DNA of 64,000 bases from Micavibrio sp. UBA1850 (GTDB lineage: Bacteria > Pseudomonadota > Alphaproteobacteria > Micavibrionales > Micavibrionaceae), in assembly GCA_002338525.1 (NCBI GenBank), contig DDIM01000016.1, positions 60,113 to 124,112 on the forward strand. Reading direction: 5' to 3'. The position numbers were made by a program, and so were the translations under genes. This document shows positions 59,829 to 64,000 of the stretch, one piece after another (the first letter of the stretch is position 1; each line of letters opens with the position of its first letter). Below the pieces are notes generated by a model. The model searched no databases. It saw only the letters and a program-made list of their open reading frames with translations, and was not told the origin of the DNA.

Positions 59829-62024
59829 ATGCCATTATCAATTTGTAAAATAACCAAATATACAGCCTTGAAATGCTTTTGCATCGTGACACTTGCCTCA
59901 TCGACGGCGCTGTCATCAATGGCACATGCGCAGCTTGATAATCAAGCCGAAGACATGCCTGTCTCGTTCATCGCTGATGAACTTATATATGATGAGCAAA
60001 AACAATTAATTACAGCGATTGGCTCAGTCGAATTTGAACAAGACGGCCAGCATGTCACAGCGAAGAATATTTCGTATAATCTGCAAAGTGATGTTGTAAA
60101 AGCACACGGAAACGTCGTTTTAAAAGATGAAAACGGTGACGTTCACTATGCTGATGAGGTTGAGCTTGAAAAAGACATGTCTGAAGGCGTTGTTGTTGAG
60201 CTGAAGTCTCTTTTAATCGATGGGTCCCGCTTTACGGCTGAAAATGGCGAGCGGCGAGAGGGAAACAAAGTTATTATGAACAAGGCAACGTATACGCCTT
60301 GTGAAATTTGTGTTTCGCCTTCTGGTGTTGAGGAAGAGCCCGACTGGCAGCTTAAGGCACGAAAAGTCATCCATAATAAAAAAGAACAAACAATTGCTTA
60401 TGAAGACGCGACGTTTGAATTATTTGGAACGCCTGTTTTATACACGCCATACTTCAAGCATGCAGATAGTACAGTCGAAAAGAAAAGTGGCTTCCTCGCG
60501 CCAAGCTTTTCTGCCGGCTCTAATCTGGGCTTTGGTGTCACAACAAAATACTACTGGGATGTTGCACCAGGCATAGATGCAACCGTAGGGGCGCGTGTCT
60601 ATAGTGCCGAGACGCCTCTTTTACTGGGGGAGGTAAGAAAGCGTTTTGATGATGCGTCAGTCGAGTTTAGCTCAGGGCTAACATACTCCGAAAGAAATGG
60701 TTTGGGTGACAAACAAGAGATAAGGGGACATTTATTTGGTGAAGGCTTGTGGAACATCAATGAAAAATGGCGCAGTGGATTTAATATAGAGTACGCCTCA
60801 GACGATCAATATATGCGTCAGTATGACATTACATCAGAAGATGTTTTGGAAAACGAGCTTTATGTTGAGCGATTTGATAATCGTGATTATGTCTCAATGA
60901 GTGTTCTCGATTTCCAAGATCTTCGTGTGATTGACCGTGTAACGGATCAGCCACAAATTCTACCAGAAATTGAATCATGGTTTTATGGTGATCCTAACGC
61001 AATTTTGGGTGGGCGTTGGTCTGCATCGTTAAGCGCACTGGGGCTACGTCGTGACGGCAATGGGCAAGATTCATTTCGTACTACAGCTGATTTAGGGTGG
61101 GAAAAACGCCACGTTATGGATGTTGGTTTGGTAAACACGCTCAATCTGTCTGTGCGCGGTGATCTGTATTCCACAAATGACCTTGATGGGAATCAAAATA
61201 CTGATTCAAGAGAGGCGAGAGCCTTTCCAACAGCACATTTTGAAACACGGCTGCCTTTAGCCAAGCCTGTCCGCCCTACAACAACTGCGATTATTGAACC
61301 TGTTGTTTCTGTAACAGCCAGAACAAATATCAACGAAGACAACGACATTCCAAACGAAGACAGTCAAGATGTTCAAATTGATGCCAGTAATTTGTTTGAC
61401 GTTGATCGTTTCCCGGGCTACGACCGCGTTGAAGACCAATCGCATGCAACATATGGCGTGCGCGCAGGTTTGTACGAAAATGATGGTAGCAAGTTTGAAG
61501 CGTTTTTAGGCCAAAGCTACCGTTTTAGTAATGATGAGGAAATCTTTCCGCAAGGCTCCGGGCTTGAGACACAATCGTCAGATGTCGTGGGAGAGGTGAC
61601 GTTTGATTACAAAAAAGACTACTCTCTAGATTACCGTTTTCAATTTGGGTCTGAGGATTTCCGCTCTAAAAGGCATGAATTAGACGCAACGGCTTCATTT
61701 TGGCGTTTTGACGTAAATTCATCTTATTTATATGCAAAAGCCCTTGAAGGAACGGACATTACTGAAAATCGGGAACAGTTGAACACGACTGTTAGAACAC
61801 GATTGAATGATGAGTGGTCTTTCACAACCAATGCTTTGTATGATTTAGGGCAAGACCAAGGGTTACGTCGATCACGCTTTGGCTTAAATTACGATGGTCA
61901 GTGTATATCAATAGGCGCCACGATGCAGCGCAACTTAACGGAAGAAGAGGCGGGTGAGAACTCGACTGAATTTTTTGTCAGAGTGGGGCTGAAAAATCTT
62001 GGAGAGTTTGAGGGAGGCCAGTAG
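59829..62024 (+). CDS. lptD: LPS-assembly protein LptD
   Basis: About 731 residues from ATG 59829; the in-frame ATG at 59790 has no better site. Signal peptide (about 7-34, after SSMAHA), OstA-like N-terminal domain (about 40-150: MPVSFIADELIYDEQKQLITAIGSVEF) and a 26-strand barrel (about 190-731). Cysteines in YTPCEICVS (about 154-157) and near the C-terminus in DGQCISIG may form the disulfides LptD needs. It inserts LPS with LptE. The next gene is a transporter. Confidence 0.93.
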   Translation: MPLSICKITKYTALKCFCIVTLASSTALSSMAHAQLDNQAEDMPVSFIADELIYDEQKQLITAIGSVEFEQDGQHVTAKNISYNLQSDVVKAHGNVVLKDENGDVHYADEVELEKDMSEGVVVELKSLLIDGSRFTAENGERREGNKVIMNKATYTPCEICVSPSGVEEEPDWQLKARKVIHNKKEQTIAYEDATFELFGTPVLYTPYFKHADSTVEKKSGFLAPSFSAGSNLGFGVTTKYYWDVAPGIDATVGARVYSAETPLLLGEVRKRFDDASVEFSSGLTYSERNGLGDKQEIRGHLFGEGLWNINEKWRSGFNIEYASDDQYMRQYDITSEDVLENELYVERFDNRDYVSMSVLDFQDLRVIDRVTDQPQILPEIESWFYGDPNAILGGRWSASLSALGLRRDGNGQDSFRTTADLGWEKRHVMDVGLVNTLNLSVRGDLYSTNDLDGNQNTDSREARAFPTAHFETRLPLAKPVRPTTTAIIEPVVSVTARTNINEDNDIPNEDSQDVQIDASNLFDVDRFPGYDRVEDQSHATYGVRAGLYENDGSKFEAFLGQSYRFSNDEEIFPQGSGLETQSSDVVGEVTFDYKKDYSLDYRFQFGSEDFRSKRHELDATASFWRFDVNSSYLYAKALEGTDITENREQLNTTVRTRLNDEWSFTTNALYDLGQDQGLRRSRFGLNYDGQCISIGATMQRNLTEEEAGENSTEFFVRVGLKNLGEFEGGQ

Positions 62025-62026
62025 GC

Positions 62027-63913
62027 ATGACATTTATAATTGATCCAAACTTCCATATGATCGTCGTGTTCTGCGTGACTATATTCTCTATTGTGTCTTT
62101 TGTGCGTGAAAAATTATCGATTGAGGCCACGTGTATCATACTTTTAACAACGCTTTTACTTTTGGGGCAGTTCTTCCCACTACCAGATGCAAACGGACAT
62201 AACCAGCTTAGTACAGCAAATCTACTGTCAGGCTTTTCAAACCCTGCGTTAGTAGCGGTTCTGGCGCTGTTAGTCATGGGTAAGGGGATTATACAAACAG
62301 ACGCATTGCGCGGTGTTTCTGGGTTACTTGTAAAAGGCAGACCTTCATTTGTATGGGTATCTATTATTGTTATATTGCTATTTGTTATGGTGTTTAGTGC
62401 CTTTATGAATAACACGCCACTCGTGATTCTCGCCATTCCGATCATGCAAAGCTTGGCGCACTCTGCAAAAATGTCAGAAGGCCGTGTGCTTATGGCGCTT
62501 AGCTACGTGGCTATTCTTGGTGGTATGACAACATTGGTTGGATCCTCCACAAACCTGCTTGTATCCAGTACGCTTCAAGATATCGGTATGGAGGCCTTTT
62601 CATTTTTCGAATTCTTTATACCGGGCGCAATGCTTGCAGGGGTTGGTCTGGCATATGTGCTTCTTGTGATGCCACACATTCTTCCAAAGCGTCAAACGAT
62701 GGTTGAAGCACTTGCCAGTGATAAAGAGTTTGTTGCCGAAATCGATGTTAAAGAGGGGATGAAGCTCATCGGCGAGGAATGTGTCGATGGACGGTTTCCC
62801 TCTCTTCCTGATGTCAATATCAAGCTTATACAAAGAGGCGGGTTCCTCGTACTTCCTCCTTTCGAAGGTTATAAAATCGAGGTAAGCGATGTGATCATCA
62901 TCTCTGCTACTAGAAATACACTCACAAGCTTACTTGCGCGCTTTCCGGCTGTGCTCCTTTCTGACGAACAAAGCACTCATATGCAGCGTTTGATGGAGCA
63001 AGAAGAAGAGCTGGAAGAGGGGGAGGCCGCTGACATCGAAAAAACGGTTCAAAATGCACACATCATGGCAGAAGTCATGATCTCTCCAGGGTCGCGCTAT
63101 ATTGATATGTCTTTGGAACAAACTGGAATTCGCCATGCCTTCGGAGTTATTGTTCTTGGGATTCAGCGCCGTGCGCGTGTTGTGCGACGCCGCTTTGGTC
63201 GTGTGCGATTAGAGCAAGGTGATATTTTACTTGTCTCTGGAAGCCGTAAAGATATCTACACCATGCGTCAAAGCTCTGATCTTGTTGTGTTATCTGGGTC
63301 TACACAAGATGTGCCTATGGCCAAAAAGGCTCCTGTTGCGCTCGGCATTTTCTTTGGTGTTATTGGGCTTGCGGCATTGGGCATTTGCTCAATTCCGGTT
63401 GCCGCCATTATTGGCTCTGTGCTGATGGTTGCAACAAATTGTTTGAACATTCGCCAAGCAACTCGTGCTTTAGACCGAAAAATATTTTTCCTTGTGGGAA
63501 GTATGCTTGCGCTTGGTGTCGCACTTGATTCCACAGGTGGTGCATTGTTTATAGCCGATAGTATTCTTTCGCTTCCAATTGCCAATAACCCCCTTGCCAT
63601 GGCGGGGCTTTTGTTTGCCATTGTTGCGATTGCGACAAACATTCTTTCAAACAACGCGTGTGCCATTTTGTTTACGCCCATTGCGGTTAATCTTGCCATT
63701 AACCTTGGTATAGATCCTATGATTTTTGCAATTACCGTCGTATTTGCCGCTAACTGTTCGTTTGCCTCGCCTATTGGGTATCAAACCAACTTGTTGGTTA
63801 TGGGGCCGGGCCACTATCAATTCAGTGATTTTATGAAAGCAGGGATACCTTTGATGTTGATCTTGTGGGTAACCTTTATGTTCATAGTTAAATTTTACTA
63901 CGGTGTTGGCTAA
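62027..63913 (+). CDS. SLC13/DASS-family anion permease with RCK_C domains
   Basis: Protein of 628 residues with about a dozen membrane helices split around a cytoplasmic insert (about 220-420) that holds two TrkA_C-like domains (FPSLPDVNIKLIQRGGFLVLPPF and EVMISPGSRYIDMSLEQTGIRHAFGVIVLGIQRRARV). Signature NNTPLVILAIPI near residue 127 and SSTNLLVSSTLQDI near 175 fit the DASS/CitT fold, the second half ends SPIGYQTNLLVMGPG. The substrate may be sulfate, dicarboxylate or another anion. It follows lptD by 2 nt. Confidence 0.88.
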   Translation: MTFIIDPNFHMIVVFCVTIFSIVSFVREKLSIEATCIILLTTLLLLGQFFPLPDANGHNQLSTANLLSGFSNPALVAVLALLVMGKGIIQTDALRGVSGLLVKGRPSFVWVSIIVILLFVMVFSAFMNNTPLVILAIPIMQSLAHSAKMSEGRVLMALSYVAILGGMTTLVGSSTNLLVSSTLQDIGMEAFSFFEFFIPGAMLAGVGLAYVLLVMPHILPKRQTMVEALASDKEFVAEIDVKEGMKLIGEECVDGRFPSLPDVNIKLIQRGGFLVLPPFEGYKIEVSDVIIISATRNTLTSLLARFPAVLLSDEQSTHMQRLMEQEEELEEGEAADIEKTVQNAHIMAEVMISPGSRYIDMSLEQTGIRHAFGVIVLGIQRRARVVRRRFGRVRLEQGDILLVSGSRKDIYTMRQSSDLVVLSGSTQDVPMAKKAPVALGIFFGVIGLAALGICSIPVAAIIGSVLMVATNCLNIRQATRALDRKIFFLVGSMLALGVALDSTGGALFIADSILSLPIANNPLAMAGLLFAIVAIATNILSNNACAILFTPIAVNLAINLGIDPMIFAITVVFAANCSFASPIGYQTNLLVMGPGHYQFSDFMKAGIPLMLILWVTFMFIVKFYYGVG

Positions 63914-63934
63914 GGTATTCAGTAAGGAATACGT

Positions 63935-64000
63935 ATGCATAAAAATATCTACAACACACATAATCGATACAAAAATAGAAACCGCAGCCAATTAAAGCGC
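63935..64000 (+). CDS. Start of a basic protein, cut by the window end
   Basis: Twenty-two codons from ATG 63935 to the window end with AAGGA six nt upstream. The visible residues are Asn/Arg/Lys/Tyr-rich (MHKNIYNTHNRYKNRNRSQ). Alphaproteobacterial DUF4167 proteins begin similarly, but this is too short to assign. Confidence 0.4.
   Translation, partial: MHKNIYNTHNRYKNRNRSQLKR

Noticed and set aside
1..64000. CRISPR arrays, rRNA genes or IS elements
   Set aside because: No spaced direct-repeat arrays, rRNA segments, transposase frames or terminal inverted repeats were seen.

Overview
The window is a continuous stretch of chromosome from a Gram-negative bacterium, most likely an alphaproteobacterium. 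Support comes from a MidA/NDUFAF7-type methyltransferase, the order prs-rplY(Ctc-type)-pth-ychF, a DUF465 protein next to purE, a ParC whose quinolone-pocket position is Gln, a class II fructose-bisphosphatase (GlpX) and many weak or missing Shine-Dalgarno sequences. LptD, OmpA-type and DUF481 proteins show an outer membrane with LPS. The DNA is moderately AT-rich, and genes are tightly packed with many 1-4 nt overlaps. I cannot fix the genus; a Micavibrio/Rhodospirillales-like lineage would fit.

Layout. 1-5.6 kb: end of lgt, methyltransferase, pgeF, prs, rplY, pth, ychF. 5.6-12.5 kb: DEDDh exonuclease and ilvE (minus), then an OmpR/EnvZ-type pair, a large PAS histidine kinase and recX. 12.6-17.6 kb: ABC-2 permease, hslO, lipoprotein, trkH with a 45-residue membrane protein coupled to it, OmpA-type lipoprotein. 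17.9-26.2 kb: a DJ-1/PfpI-fold protein without the usual cysteine, prfB with a programmed +1 frameshift, a TcpQ-like two-repeat protein, a large periplasmic coiled-coil protein and an AsmA protein. 26.3-31.4 kb: fumC/purK operon, membrane protein, HAD phosphatase, purE, DUF465. 31.5-40 kb: phosphofructokinase, two PH-domain membrane proteins, L,D-transpeptidase, DUF882 endopeptidase, histidine phosphatase, recO, parC. 40.3-47.3 kb: rplM-rpsI, methyltransferase, aldo-keto reductase, gamma carbonic anhydrase, lipoprotein, glpX, recJ. 47.4-49.9 kb: tRNA-Glu followed by a solitary 740-residue PcfJ-like gene with its own promoter and terminator, the clearest accessory insert. 49.9-57 kb: DUF481 protein, small secreted protein, split receiver/kinase pair, glycosyltransferase, flippase, and the rpsF-rpsR-rplI operon behind a possible S6:S18 leader. 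57-64 kb: fabD, DEAD-box helicase, lptD, SLC13/RCK_C transporter and the start of a basic protein.

Most of the window is housekeeping: translation (rplY, pth, prfB, rplM, rpsI, rpsF, rpsR, rplI, tRNA-Glu), DNA repair and topology (recX, recO, recJ, parC), central carbon and purine metabolism (pfk, glpX, fumC, purE, purK, prs), and envelope building (lgt, lptD, L,D-transpeptidase, DUF882, AsmA, flippase). The less ordinary parts are the PcfJ-like gene behind tRNA-Glu, the TcpQ-like/coiled-coil/AsmA gene run, two genes whose start lies in or just after the T-tract of a terminator-like hairpin, several putative leaderless promoters, and several structured RNA leaders in front of ribosomal-protein genes.
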